64,000 nt of DNA, taken from assembly GCF_019175385.1 (NCBI RefSeq), contig NC_083340.1, positions 9,994,336 to 10,058,335 of the forward strand, written 5' to 3'. The translations under genes and the position numbers were made by a program. Of the stretch, positions 9,695-21,485 are shown piece by piece (the stretch's first letter is position 1; every line of letters begins with the position of its first letter). This stretch comes from Lycium barbarum (taxonomy: Eukaryota > Streptophyta > Magnoliopsida > Solanales > Solanaceae). The notes beneath the pieces were generated by a model that ran no database searches, was not told the DNA's origin, and saw only the letters and a list, made by a program, of their open reading frames with translations.

Positions 9695-11562
9695 TTACAT
9701 TGTAAGCACCACTTCGCTAATTTCATATATATTATACTCATCCATTGGGATATCTTCCATGTCTTCAAATAGGTCAGCTTCACTTGCTATTAAAAATTCA
9801 ATCTCTTCCTCTTCGCCTCGCCTCGCCTCGCCTCGCCTTGCCTCGCCTCTAGCCTTTGGTTGCGCTGCTCCGATCAAATCCAATCGCGAATGCAAACTAG
9901 TACTTGCAAGCTAAATCCAGATAAGGAGTATCTATGATCTCCAATTTGTTGTCTTTCTTGGCTAAATGTACTTTCCGAGGCCACGGTTGATATTTGAACA
10001 TTAAGTATATCCCAGTCATTCTTGCAAGTACGGGATAATTCGCCTTGAATTTCTTCCACAATCCTAAGACGTCCACTTCGAGCATGGTCATTTGCACCAA
10101 TGGCTGCGACAAATAAAAGTGAAGTTCATCTAAGTTTGCAGTAGTTTGAGTAGTAGAAGAAGACATTTTCTGAAAAACACCAAAACTCGACATGCCTTTT
10201 CCTATATTTTGAGAAGTAGAAGTACTAGCTGGGGGAGCAACAGAAGTAGCACTTTCTTCCAACTTAGAAAAATATTCAAAAAAAAATTTAAGGTGAATTT
10301 CTATGGCTCTCTCAGCCTCAAATTGTGATGGTTCCTCGTTCGTAATTTCTAAATATTCATAAATTTGTCTAATCAACTGAATGGTATAAGAAGTTTTAAA
10401 ACGAATTTAAAATAGAACCCAATATGAATAAAGTTGGTATAGAAAAATAATACTTCTTAAATTTTTCCCTCATGGAATGAATAGCCACTTGATAAAGTGG
10501 TTTTGCCTTATACTTAAACAAAACTCTAGCTATCTCGGCCAAGTATGCTAAAATTCCGGATAAAATTGCTAGAAAAAGCAAGAGTAGCATTATAAAAATG
10601 TTCTAAAAGTTCTTTACATTCCAAAACATCTTCCCAATCGCTATCAAGTAATCACTCCGTAACCTCTTTATTGTGATTGTTGTGAGTATTTTGTATGGCA
10701 ATCCTATATTCATATGCTTGTTGCAACATAATCTAAGTGTAGTTTCACCTAGTATCAACTTCAACTTGAATTTTTCTAGGTCTAAGACCAAGACTCTTAC
10801 ATTGATTTTTAAAATCTCTCATTTTAGACTTACTTGAATTACGAAAAAAGAAAAGCAACCGCATCTCTAATCTTTTGAATAGGATCATCAAATAAGGAAA
10901 GGCCATCTTTAACAATCAAGTTTAAAATGTGACAACTACATCTTACATGAAAAATATCCGCCCTTGTGTTGTTAGTAGCATTATCTAAAGTAATACAAAG
11001 TGTTTCTTTGTAAATTTGGAAAAAATTCATAATAGTTGTTATTTCGTTCGCTAAAATTTTACCGTCATGGCGACCCTTCCCTTCATCATATAAATAAGCT
11101 ATAATTCTTTTTTGCATGACCCAATTATCATCTATCCAATGACATGTAATAGCAAAAAATTCTAACTTATTAAGACTAAGACCAACATCGGCGGTAAGGG
11201 AAACATTACAATTTAAAGAATTAAGTGCATAGCGCAAATAAAATCTATATTTTTTTTTATATAAATCAATAATATCCACTCTACAAGTACTTCTAGGAAT
11301 ACCCTCAAACATCGGATTATAACTACGTTGAATATAAGTAATAAAACCCGGCCCCGAAGGAAAGAAAAATTGTAAACAATCATAAGCTACCATTTTAGCT
11401 ATCTCTACATGATCTTTCTTTTTGTTGTAACTAAACGTTTTTTCGGTATGTGGGTCTATTGTTCGTTGAATACCCCCTACGGAACCCGCTCCCTTTACCC
11501 AAACGTCCTTATGTATACTCAATAAATGAGTCCTTAGTGAACCAGTTCCCCCATCCTTATTG
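9695..11562 (-). pseudogene. hAT transposase, C-terminal part (split by a Mutator-like insertion)
   Basis: Read from 11562 downward, this continues the BED-type zinc finger (GGTGSLRTHL...H). The RNase H-fold catalytic region of hAT transposases follows, and then the C-terminal dimerisation domain, recognised by STVASESTFSQ and GDHRYSLSGFSLQVLVC near 10000-9900. The frame is open from 11531 to about 10839 and then breaks repeatedly: frameshifts and stops near 10800, 10600, 10390 and again inside the dimerisation domain near 10010. An Arg/Glu-rich stretch near the end comes from a (CGCCT)n expansion at about 9813-9850. Its N-terminal part lies at 19507-19900. Not functional. Confidence 0.8.
9813..9850. 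repeat. (CGCCT)n microsatellite inside the hAT pseudogene
   Basis: Seven or so near-perfect CGCCT units encode the repeated ARGEARRGE stretch in the C-terminus of the hAT pseudogene. Confidence 0.8.
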
Positions 11563-11820
11563 GAGTCTAGAACCAAAATGCCCCCAAAAATATCATTTTG
11601 AACCAAAATACCCCAACAAAAAAAAAATGTTACCAAAGTAACTTTAGCGCAGTAAAATACTGCGCTATAGCACTTCACGGAGACGGAGCCGTTAAGTGCT
11701 ATAGGGCAGTATTTTACTACGCTATACAAATGTTTCTCTCACCTATAACGCAGTAAAGTACTGCGCTATAGGACTTTTTCTCTCACCTATAGCGCAGTGA
11801 AATACTGCGCTATATCACCC
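11563..11820 (+). repeat. left terminal inverted repeat with palindromic subrepeats
   Basis: Beyond the outer about 80 bp shared with the right end, it contains four imperfect palindromes of the type GCGCAGTATTTTACTGCG flanked by TATA (11643-11669, 11699-11727, 11742-11772, 11787-11816). A hairpin GCACTTCACGG...CCGTTAAGTGC lies at 11670-11699. Confidence 0.8.
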
Positions 11821-13156
11821 AACTAAAACTCCGTCGGGTTCCACCACTGGTCCCTCCAATCGCAAAAAAAAATTGAAAACGCCATTGGAGGGGAGCCAAG
11901 GTGGTCCCCACATCCAAAAAACGTCGTTTTCTATTAAATTTCATCCGGAAAGTTTAGATTCTCGGTATATTCAAGTCAAGGAGCAAGATTCTAAGTTCGA
12001 ATTTTGGGAAAGAGCGGCGTACAACTCGATTAAAATAACTCTACAAAAAATCTTCGATTAAGGTTTTTTACTATGAACTTTTGCTATTATTTTGTTATAT
12101 ACATTATATTATAAGCATGCTTAACATTTAATCCTTGCTATTTTCAAAAAAAAAAAAAAAAAACAATTTTTTTTTTTGCTCTTATTCGGACCGGGCAGTG
12201 GCTTTTGCCACTGTTCCGATTTTTTTTTTTTGTTTTTTAATTCATTATTTGTTAAATGTCTATTAATTGTTAATTTGTTAAATGTTTATGAATTGTTAAT
12301 TTGTTATATGTTTATGAGTTGTTAATTTGTTAATTATTTATGAATTATTATTTTTTTAATTGATTATTTGTTAAATATTGTTTATGAATTGAAAGAAGTT
12401 GATTGGTAATGAATTATTATGTTGTTAACACTTTGTTTGGATGATTGTTATGTATTGTTTTGACATTTATCGTATTGTGTTGTATTGTATAGGACCAAAT
12501 CAGTGGTTACATAAAATAAGACCTTTCGTCGTTACATAACAATAAAATTAAAGTAGCAATCAAAGCAAACATTTTATTTAAACTAACAACATAATATAAT
12601 ACAAGAGGTAACAACCATCCAAACAAGTTGTAAAAGATTATGAAATGTTAATCTATATAATTTTAAAAGCGTGAATATATATGTTAAATAAAAAAAGATT
12701 ATCTTAAAAAGAATAGTTAAAGTTCTTCTTTTCATAAATACATAATCTAACGAAAAAAATGTAAAGTTTGTAGGAAAATATGTGGTCGACGAATATACTC
12801 TTTTAGTTTAATTTTATCGTAGTTGTGTTGGCTATTTGGTCAACTAAAAATATATCACATATTCAAAATAGAGTTCCAAACAAACATTACTGCTGAATTT
12901 CGATTCCCAAACTAATTAACTTAACTAGTCTTTGCCATCACATAATTCAAAAGTAATTAACTTAAAAATCTTTGCCATCACATATGTGTCCTTACTATCA
13001 CATATTAAATTTACTGCATATCCCATGTTAATTATTCACAAGATATATTATACTACATAATTCACATATTCCCTACAAATTATTAATTAGTTAATATAAT
13101 TTATCTTTCATTTCAAGAATAATGACTAATTTAGTTTGTACAGACCGGACTATTTC
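11821..13156 (+). other. 5' region of the PMD gene inside the Mutator-like element
   Basis: AT-rich with poly(A)/poly(T) runs at about 12145-12180 and a small hairpin CAGTGGC-TTTT-GCCACTG at about 12196-12213. A short open frame (11873-12061) is probably leader sequence. No separate gene is recognised; the PMD promoter should lie here. Confidence 0.4.
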
Positions 13157-15041
13157 ATGGATCCGAATATTCTCCCTGGGCCCGATGTTCCCCCGGCGCC
13201 CGATGCTCACCCGGGGCCCGATGATCACCCGGGGCCCTCTGTTCACTCGGGGCCCGCTGATAGATCAGTATTGTCTTTGCAAGACAATCATAGGTCAGAG
13301 TTATTATGGGCCGATACTATAGGGATATCTACTAGGCTCCGTCCCCGTAGGCTGCAGAGAAGGGGCTCTTTTACGCGAACACCCCCCACACCCTCGCGTG
13401 TTGGAGATATTGTTTAGGGGCTACATCTACCGTTGCGTGTCCGTTGGTCGGGTACAACATGATTGGGTGCTCATCACGACCATGGTTGAGCGGTGGAGGC
13501 CAGAGACGCATACCTTCCATCTTCGCACTAGTGAGGCCACGATTACACTTTAGGATGTGGAGATCCTCTTTGGATTGCGAGTAGATGGAGAGCCACTATA
13601 CACTCGGTACGAGCCTCCTTCTGGTCAGACATGGGTGATAGAGTTGACTAGGCTCACCCACTTCGTGCCAGATGTCGCGGCCCTGATATCGGGACAGAGT
13701 CGGGTTCAGCTTAGTGCACTCTGTACTTATTTGGAGGGTTTGGATCCAGTTGTGGACGGCACCCCGCAGGACGATGTTGATCGTCATGCCCGTTTGTACA
13801 TGCTTATTATATTCAGGGGCATCTTGTTCTCGAATTCATGGGGTGCCTTTGTCAGTTTACGTTATTTGGTTTTCTTAGAGCATCTGGATGGCTTGAGAGA
13901 CTACAGCTGGGGCGGTGCTGTTTTGGTGTATCTTTACAGATGCCTGTGCCGAGCGTCTATTGGTGCTGTCAGAGATGTGTGTGGATTTTTTGCTATTCTC
14001 CAGGTAATATTTTAAGTGTGCGTTCCTTTAATGTCAACAAACCTCTTGAAAGGACGACTAAAAAATCATATTTTCTAATATCGTTTACAGTTATGGGTGT
14101 GGGAGAGGATGCTGCCTTTTCAGCCCGTACCTAGGCATCACCTCGAGATTGACATGCCTTATGCGAGGAGGTGGACAACGGGTTTTGACCGGGATGTGGA
14201 TACGCACCACAATATTCTTCCATTCCGGGACCAGCTTGATCACATGACGGATGATGCGGTAAAACTATTTAAATTTACATTAATAATTTAATTAAATGTC
14301 TTTTCTACTTGGTGATCACTGATTTGTATTTATATGTTATACAGCTATTTATATGGACGTCGTACGCTGCTATATTAGATGGTTTGCCGCCCTTCTGTAG
14401 GTCAGGTCAGGGGGTTTGAAGGTCGCAGTGTCCATTGATACACCTGGACATCGTAGAGGATCACATGCCCGAGCGTGTCTTACGACAGTTTGGGCATACA
14501 CAGAGTATACCCCCTGATGTCCGTCATGAGCTCCGACACTACCAGCGGGACGATCGGGCCGCCGTTGATGATGATTTTTTGGCTTTCATGGATGTCCAGC
14601 TCCACCATTGGGAGAACAGGTTGGGAACTTTAGCGGAGGTCGACCATTTGACTCCCATTGAGTATTATATGCGCTGGTATCATCAGATCACACGCCGATT
14701 GATTGGCAACCCAGCTTTGCGTTCCCCTGGGGATGTAGGCTACTCAGCACTCGCGGGGCAGTACGAGGCATTGGTAAGTTTATCGTATTTAGATTTATTT
14801 AATTGCATTAATTGTTACGTTTTAAAAATAAACTTTTTTTTTTCTGTTAAACACAAATGCAGCTGGTGGCCGTACAACGTTTACACATCTTGGGGTTAGA
14901 GCATATGCCTTACCTTGGGCTTGCGGGGCTTGCCGCGGAGATGGTACGGATATACGAGGATGGTATCCGGCAGGCAGGCGAGATTAGGCGCATCGCGGAT
15001 GTTACACCTCAGAAAAAAAAATTTGAGTCCATAAAATAATT

Positions 15042-15108
15042 CTGCGGTGAACAGTAGACGCAGATGAACAGTAGACGCGGATGAACAGTATCCGATGAAC
15101 AGTAAAAA
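15042..15108 (+). repeat. U3 direct-repeat cassette GATGAACAGTAGACGCG
   Basis: Four imperfect direct copies of GATGAACAGT, two followed by AGACGC, lie near the start of the solo LTR. This is the position where the related LTRs carry other short-word arrays. Confidence 0.6.
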
Positions 15109-15634
15109 TCAGAAATTAAAAACCGAAATAAAATCTGATTTTTTTCATTTTCTACCTCTCTCTCTCACTCTAAACTCTCTCTAAACCCTCCCAAACCCTC
15201 CTAAAAGCTCTCTAAATCTTTCAAGTTGAATTCCTCCAAATCAAAGCAAGATTTCATCTTAGGAAATTGAAAACTAGTTAGGAAAGGATTATAGTATTTG
15301 GTGCTTGATGTGTGGCTGATTATTGAAGCTTGGAGCTCGGATTTTAGTTGAGTTTTCTGGGCAATAAGGTATGTAATATACTCTATTCTTGTTAATTAAG
15401 TTATTCATGGGAGAATTCCCTAGTTTAAAGTGAAGGGAATTATGTTATGAAGTCATAGATTAGTTAGTTGATATGGTTGCCTTGAGGGTTGTTTTTTATT
15501 GGAACTTTGAGAGATTTCTAGGTGCTTATATTGCTATATGAGGTTGTTGATATTGTTGTTGATGTTGTTGATAAGTTGTTGTTCTTGAATTTGGGAGAAT
15601 AAAGTGTATAAAGATATTGTATACAAAGCGTATA

Positions 15635-15850
15635 CCGGGCTGTTTTGTGCCGATATTTAGGGCTGTTTTATGTAATTTTTGTGGCTGTTTTATGACAATA
15701 TTTCGTGGCTGTTTTATGTAATTTTTGTGGCTGTTTTGTGACAATATTTTAGAGCGGTTTTATGTAATTTTCGTGGTTATTTTGTGACTATATTTTGGAG
15801 CTGTTTGGTATAATATTTGTGGCTATTTTGCGATGATATTTTGGGGACTG
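15635..15850 (+). repeat. minisatellite in the solo LTR, about 44 bp units
   Basis: GGCTGTTTTATG is repeated about eight times, alternating with TAATTTTTGTG and ACAATATTT; units decay to the right. It gives no conserved coding frame. Confidence 0.6.
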
Positions 15851-17892
15851 TTTTATGGTCGTTATAGACTGTTTTGAGGGCTGGAATATCGGAGGATTGG
15901 CTGTAGTTGTTGTTGTTATATTATGGATATACGGAAATAAAGAAGTGTATACAAGCATTGGCATCCGAATGCATGTTGAGCTGTTTTGGGAGTAATTTAA
16001 GAATGGATTTAATCCTAGTTTGATATGAAATTGTTGGTATTTTGATTGATGTTTGGCTAAGTTGGAATTTCGAGGATTGTTAAGTTTACAGGGGAAATGC
16101 TGCCCAATTTTCTCTAGAATTTACGACGCGTTCTTATAGTCGATTAACTAATGTTAATACAAATTCTCCCGTGAAGGTAACGACGTGACATTGGGGGAGG
16201 GAAAGTGAACGACAACATAGCTAAACGACAAAGGTATGTGAGGCTAGTCCTTTCTTTCTAATGGCATGAATCCTATAGCATAAGTTCTTTTCCTCTTCAT
16301 GAGTTCCTATTTTCCCGAAAGCTAGAAGCCTAAGTCCATAAATGTCTATATAAGATAAGAGATAAGAGATATGATATGATGATGCCATATTGATAATGAT
16401 GCTATTTATTTCTTACACTCACCTTATGTACAAATTCCTTCAAGGTGAGGCAGAATGTCAATAATTGCTCCATAATGAAATCGGGGATCACGACCTTACG
16501 CCACCCCGACAGAGTATAGTTGATCTTGAGTCTTATGCATGTACTATGATAAGCATATTATGATAAGCATATTATTACAAGTATTTTTTATGAGCATGTC
16601 ATGATCATATTACACCGCGCCTAGTTGGCCGGGCAGTCACCGCTAAGGCGGGCAGCTATACGGATACACCATGAACTTTTGGCATGGGCAGACACCACTA
16701 GTGGGCGGCATGAGATGGTACCCCGGACGCGGGAGGCCTGGACCCGGGCTAATGTTATTGATTATCACATCGTTCCGATATGGACGGGCAGCTTGCATAT
16801 TATGCATATATGAGATTATGATGAGTATGAGTAAGACAACATGCATTACTTCTTTTATGATTGTCATTCAGATTTAGATGTTTCATATTGATGTTCACAT
16901 TATATTAAAACTGTCTTTCTTTATTATTTATGCCTCTCATACTCAGTACAATGTTCGTACTGACGTCCGTTTTCTTTGGACGCTGTGTTCATGCCCACAG
17001 GTAGACAGGGAGGTGAGCTTGGTCCAGACCCTTAGTAGCTGTCAGCTGATTGAGAGCACTCCATTGTCCGGAGGTGCTTATGATTCTTCTTTTGGTATAT
17101 ATGCATATTTTGGGCACGACAAAGTCTTGTTCCGTCTATATGTTTAGTATGTCAGTAGAGGCTCGTAGATACGCAGTGTGGGTCAGATGGTCTCACAAGA
17201 TGTTATTATTATGTATATATTATTTTGATGGCCGAGAGGAAAATGTATATAAGTATTTATGTTTCTATATAAAATATGATTTTCCTACAATTTGTGTATA
17301 AAATTGGAAAAAGGGCATTAAATGAGTAAGATGAGTATTAGAACGAGTGGTGCTCGGTGGCTAGCCCCGGGTACCCGTCACGGCCCTTAGCTGGGTCGTG
17401 ACAGCGGGGCCTATTCCGGAGGCTGAGCATCAGGCAGCACCGGGTGCTCCCACTGGAGGAGGCCGTGCTGGCAGAGGACGCCGTGCTGCCGAAGGACGCC
17501 ATGCGCGTAGAGGATGTGGCGCTGCTGCTAGAGGACTTAGTGGTGGAGGACTCCATCTGGTAGATGAGGCGGATGAGGTCGATCCCATTCCAGAGGGCGT
17601 TCACGGTCTAGTCTATCCGCAACCGTTCCAGGCCGGTGGCAGCTCACTTGGGGACTCACTTACGTTTACGCCGGCGCTCTTACTTACTGAGATACCTGGG
17701 TCTTCATCACAGCCGAGCCAGAATGCATACATGGAGGAGCGTGATAACGTTGATTGGGCGGCGTTACGCGCTTCATTAGCTGATGAGCAGCCTGTGAGGA
17801 ATTTAGAGGGAGCCAGGATTCTTGACTTCGATGAGTTTTTGGTCCCGGTTAGTATTTAAAATACTTATTTGTTCCTTTAAAATCATTTATTT

Positions 17893-17894
<2 letters not shown>

Positions 17895-17947
<53 letters not shown>
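17895..17947. repeat. (AT)n microsatellite in a PMD intron
   Basis: An uninterrupted AT repeat of about 50 bp lies inside the intron at 17848-17981. Confidence 0.9.
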
Positions 17948-17950
<3 letters not shown>

Positions 17951-18856
17951 ACTCATTATTTAGTAATATTTTATATTTTAGGATTCGGCACCAGCGGGTC
18001 CACCAAAGCCACCCACTCAGGCATTTTCTCATGGGCCTGCCGAGCCAGCGATGTCTTCCAATGTGACTGTAGAGCCACATGTAAGCTTTTAATTAAAATT
18101 AGTTTTATTCAATATAAGGTCAATATTTAATATACATATTTGATCATTTAAAGTACTTATTTTAAATATGTATGTTACTTATTATTTCATTTTTTTCATA
18201 TTTTAGGATTCGGCGCCAATGGGTCTACAGGAGCTGCCCATTCAGGAGCATTTTCATCAGCCTGCTGAGGCAGAGGTGTCTTCTCATGAGACTATCAAGG
18301 TGCATGTGAGTTTTTTTTATTTAAAACTAATTTTATTCAATATAAGGTAAATATTTATTTAATTTTTATAACCTTTACTTGGACTTCGAACAGCATCTCG
18401 TCCAGGAGACTATCTCATATTCACCACCACAACCATCTCAGGAGCCTACAGACCCATCTCAGGAGCCTACTCAGGCGCCCGTTGACACACAGGTTTGATT
18501 AAATAAATAACGTTAATGTATTCAATATAAATAAGAAATGATACTAATATTTATATACTTTTCAAGTTTATCCTTCGGCGCCTGCGGTGGCGACTCCCGA
18601 CGAGGAAGAGGTCGAGTTTTCAGCCTCAGCTCAGCCTGAGGTTCTGAGCGTGCCAGCGGGACTAGATCCTAAGAAGAAGCACGTTCTAGTTAAGAGCGCA
18701 AGGGTTAGGGGAAGAGGAGATGATCATGACATGGAGAGCTTGGTTATTAAGAGGAAAAAGGGCGATGGAGACGATGGCGAGGGCGGTGGGGATGGTATGA
18801 GCCTTAGGTCTAGGGATAGTCTCCGGCACACTACATGTGGGACCCATCCTCGATAG

Positions 18857-19307
18857 TGTATATACATTAGTGTTGTACAATTTATCGTAAATATTATCTA
18901 TTTTTTGCATATTTATAAATATTATCTTAGTCTTTATTATTGTTTATGGTTTCACATCCTTAATTGATAATAAAAAAAACGTGACACATTCGAAATAAAG
19001 TTAAGCATTAATTTAACACTAAGACGAAACCCTAAAAGATAAATAACTTAAAGCTAATGACTACAAGTCTTCAAACAAAAAAGGACTTCGAGCACTTTTC
19101 AACCACTAAAACGACAATCCAAAGTATTGCGTATTCTTGATGTGTTGAGCCTATTTTATTAATTGTACAAATATAACTAGAGTTCTATATAAAATATTGA
19201 AATTCCGGAATCTCAAAGCATGATTAATATACGGCTAAACTACGTAAAAAAGATAAGCTACGTAAAAAGGAGTGAAAATGTGATGTTATGGAAAATGACG
19301 GAGTCCT
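18857..19307. other. 3' flank of the PMD gene within the Mutator-like element
   Basis: AT-rich, no ORF. It presumably contains the polyadenylation region; nothing else is recognised. Confidence 0.4.
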
Positions 19308-19497
19308 ATAGCGCAGTATTTTACTGCGTTATAGGTGAGAGAAACATTTGTATAGCGCTGTAAAATACTGCGCTATAGCACTTAACGGCTCCGTCTCCGT
19401 GAAGTGCTATACTGCGCTAAAGGTACTTTGGTAACATTTTTTTTTGTTGGGGTATTTTGGTTCAAAATGGTTTTGGGGGCATTTTGGTTCCGGACTC
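19308..19497 (-). repeat. right terminal inverted repeat of the Mutator-like element
   Basis: Complementary to 11563-11745, including the outer GAGTC...CCAAAATG block, the palindromes at 19308-19338 and 19351-19377, and the GCACTTAACGG hairpin. One palindrome half near 19404 is lost, which accounts for part of the length difference from the left end. Confidence 0.85.
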
Positions 19498-19506
19498 TCC
19501 TTATTG

Positions 19507-19900
19507 TTCCTACACTTGAATTGAAATATTCTTTTACATAAATTACATGTGACTATTTCTTTCTCCCTATCTCTAGTCATAAAATTCCAAACTTTAGAGG
19601 TTGACGTTGAATTTTTGTCGGTTTTTGTTGTGCTTGTGATTGATGTGGTTGTTATGCTTGTTGTGTTTCTTCTATCGGATTTTCCGATGATTGTGTTTCG
19701 TCATCAATGTCATCATCATCATCAACAACTTCATTATAGGTTGGGCTAAATCGGTGTTCTAATGCTTCATGATTTAAAATTGGATTATTTTGAGTAATAT
19801 CAACTTGACCTATCATATACGCTTCCGTTTCCGGCACAAATATTTCCTCCATATTTCTCCTCCCCCCACTACTACCGCCTCTTCTAACTCTCTTAGACAT
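19507..19900 (-). pseudogene. hAT transposase, N-terminal part
   Basis: It starts at an ATG at 19900 (MSKRVRRGGSSGGRR), runs through an acidic stretch (DDDDDIDDE), and meets a stop at about 19652. After a frame change it continues with a BED-type zinc finger (KVWNFMTRD, TCNLC) up to the Mutator-like insertion. The finger's remaining half (GGTGSLRTHL...H) begins on the other side at 11553. It was probably already dead when cut, since independent frameshifts occur in both halves; the order of those lesions relative to the insertion is not resolved. Confidence 0.75.
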
Positions 19901-20445
19901 AATTAAATCGCAAGAAAATAAATTACGAAAAATTTAATTGCGAAAATTAAAAATAGAGTTGGAACGAAGGTACCAAATTACCGAAATAAATTCCGCCAAA
20001 ACAAATATTGAATTAAAGGCGGCTAGACTTGCAAATCCACCAAATCCACCAACACTTTGTTTTTGTATAATCGCAAAATATAAAATAGCTAATAATTGAG
20101 AATTTGTAATTTTAAAGTAGCTAATAATTGAGAGAATTTGAGATTTGGAAAGAGAAAATTGGTGTGAACAAAAATAAAATGAAGAGAGATTTATATAGGA
20201 GTGGGAAAGGAGTTAAAGTGTCAAAAATAAAAGTTTGAGGGTTGGGAGTGGAGGGGGCCAAAAATGTGATTTTTGGCCGTTGCCAATGGCCATTTCATCA
20301 GTTTGGACCATTGGGCAACGTCCCAATAACGTCTATATTCTCCAGTAATTTAAAAAAAAAAAAAAGAATTACCGGTTAACCGATGGGCCATTGGCACTTC
20401 TATATAAATTAGTTTACATACAAATATAAACTAATTTGAGTTTTA
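19901..20445. other. region upstream of the hAT gene
   Basis: Probably the 5' non-coding part of the hAT element. A Gly-rich inverted word pair (TTGGCCGTTGCCAATGGCC) occurs near 20273-20292 and CCGGTTAACCGATGGGCCAT near 20371. I could not identify the hAT terminal repeats or an 8 bp duplication. Confidence 0.4.
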
Positions 20446-20507
20446 GAATCAACTGATCATATAATTTGTTACATTATAAAATTAGACTTATAAAGTCACT
20501 TCAGAGT

Positions 20508-21392
20508 TCAGATTTGAATAAGGTGCGAACAGCTCAGGTGAAGACTTGATAACGGTGATAATGGCGGGAGGCTAAACATTCCGTTACAATTCTGAACAAA
20601 ATTCCAACTTGACGGCGTTAACGGCCATGACTCCTCTTCCGTTACTTTCTTCACTCTCTTCTCTTCACCTATTTCCTCCGATTCTCTCCGCCGCTTCACG
20701 CCGCCATCCACGGCAGCACTCAGGTAATTCTTTCCCTGCACCTCCAATGGAAAATTCAATATTGCTTTACATCCCCGCATCGTAAATGCGGCTTTATCGT
20801 AAGCCTTAGCTGCTTCAATTGCGGTTTCAAATGTTCCTAACCAAACCCTAGAACCACGTCGTTTTGGATCTCGGATCTCCGCCGCATACTTTCCCCAGGG
20901 CCGCCGTCTCACTCCTCTGTAATGTTGCTTCCTCTCTTCAATCGACACAATTGGATTATTCGATTGATGAGTCGAATTGCCGAAATCGATCCACTCGAAT
21001 TTCTTCACCTGAGGCAAATCAATTTTCAGTGAAGGTTTCCTATCTACAACTTTGCTCGGTTTCGGCGAAGTGAGATCAATGATTAATTGAGGTTTCGATT
21101 CAAACTGAAAGCATTTGCTTTTATTTTCCTCGTAATCGGAGCTTAAAATCGACGGCTCCGATTCGAGTTTGACTGAATTTGCTGATTCGGAGCTCCAATT
21201 TGAAACTTCGCTTCTAAATTGAAAGAAATCAGCTTCAAAATCAAAAGAATTCAAGCTACCCGTCGCAGTATTATTACTACACTCACTAGTACTAGTTAGT
21301 TCCGCCCCAAAGTTCAAAGTTTTCGGGGAAAAATCCCCGAGGAGATGATTTCTAATTTCCTCCAATGCAAAATATTCATTAAAACATTCCAT
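20508..21392 (-). CDS. AP2/ERF transcription factor, group IX (IXb-like), copy A
   Basis: A 294-residue, intronless, nuclear DNA-binding regulator of the ERF family; group IX members bind GCC-box promoters and act in ethylene, jasmonate and defence responses. The start ATG at 21392 ([18 protein letters not shown]) is chosen because copy B starts at the same residue; the frame is open for 53 more codons upstream, but that part is leader DNA. Ser/Glu-rich acidic region at about 35-100. A conserved KKFEWIDF motif lies at about 130-137. The AP2 domain is at about 157-215, with [34 protein letters not shown] and AILNFPLE. A basic KRRRESEE patch follows. The C-terminus has PLTPSSW and PLSPLS, motifs typical of ERF5/ERF6/ERF104-like proteins. 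No lesion is visible. Confidence 0.93.
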   Translation of the reverse strand: MECFNEYFALEEIRNHLLGDFSPKTLNFGAELTSTSECSNNTATGSLNSFDFEADFFQFRSEVSNWSSESANSVKLESEPSILSSDYEENKSKCFQFESKPQLIIDLTSPKPSKVVDRKPSLKIDLPQVKKFEWIDFGNSTHQSNNPIVSIEERKQHYRGVRRRPWGKYAAEIRDPKRRGSRVWLGTFETAIEAAKAYDKAAFTMRGCKAILNFPLEVQGKNYLSAAVDGGVKRRRESEEIGEEKRVKKVTEEESWPLTPSSWNFVQNCNGMFSLPPLSPLSSLHLSCSHLIQI

Positions 21393-21485
21393 TACAAATC
21401 CAAAAAAATTGAGGAGAAAAAAAAGATAGAGAAAAAGTGAAGAAGGTTTGTAAGTGTTTGATGAAGAGTGGATAGGGGAAGTGGA

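Larger units (their letters stand above)
15000..17403 (+). mobile_element. solo LTR (2,404 bp), Tekay/Del-like family
   Basis: It starts TGTTACACCTCAG and ends GGGTCGTGACA. The flanks are GCGGA (14995-14999) and GCGGG (17404-17408), a 5 bp target duplication with one later change. There is no internal region or second LTR, so it is the product of LTR-LTR recombination. It interrupts PMD exon 4 exactly between RRIA(D) and the Gly/Arg-rich continuation. Its 3' 1.3 kb (from about 16080) matches the solo LTR at 44243-46573 closely, while its 5' 1.1 kb does not. Confidence 0.9.
13157..18856 (+). pseudogene. plant mobile domain (PMD, MAIN/MAIL-like) gene, disrupted
   Basis: PMD proteins occur as host genes (MAIN, MAIL1 in Arabidopsis, acting with a PP7-like phosphatase) and widely inside transposons; this one is transposon-borne. 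The start ATG at 13157 precedes a Pro-rich repeat (GPD-x-HPGPD). The PMD core follows: RVLEILF, WVLITTMVERWRPETHTFHL, DVEILFGLRVDGEP, ending with LFNxx-type helices. Apparent introns with GT...AG: 14004-14090, 14259-14344, 14774-14862, 17848-17981, 18081-18206, 18306-18393, 18493-18566. The C-terminal exons are low complexity and basic/acidic, ending CGTHPR. Lesions: a one-base frameshift near 13380, an in-frame TAG at about 13552 (CAG to TAG is the simplest cause), another stop in exon 3 near 14417, and a solo LTR at 15000-17403 in exon 4. Not functional as it stands. Confidence 0.85.
11563..19497. mobile_element. Mutator-like element (7,935 bp) carrying a PMD gene
   Basis: The same nine bases TCCTTATTG flank both ends (11554-11562 and 19498-19506), the 9 bp duplication typical of Mutator-like elements. 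Terminal inverted repeats of about 190 bp start GAGTCTAGAACCAAAATG on the left and GAGTCCGGAACCAAAATG on the right (complement). The target is a hAT transposase gene; removing the element plus one duplication joins the BED-finger frame. The only gene inside is a plant mobile domain gene on the plus strand. I see no MURA-type transposase, so the element was probably moved in trans. A solo LTR (15000-17403) was added later; without it and its duplicated five bases the element is about 5.5 kb. Confidence 0.9.

Noticed and set aside
16625..17301. several 60-90 residue open frames in the solo LTR, with related ones at 45794-46202
   Set aside because: They lie in LTR sequence, occur in several overlapping frames, and reflect homologous non-coding DNA.
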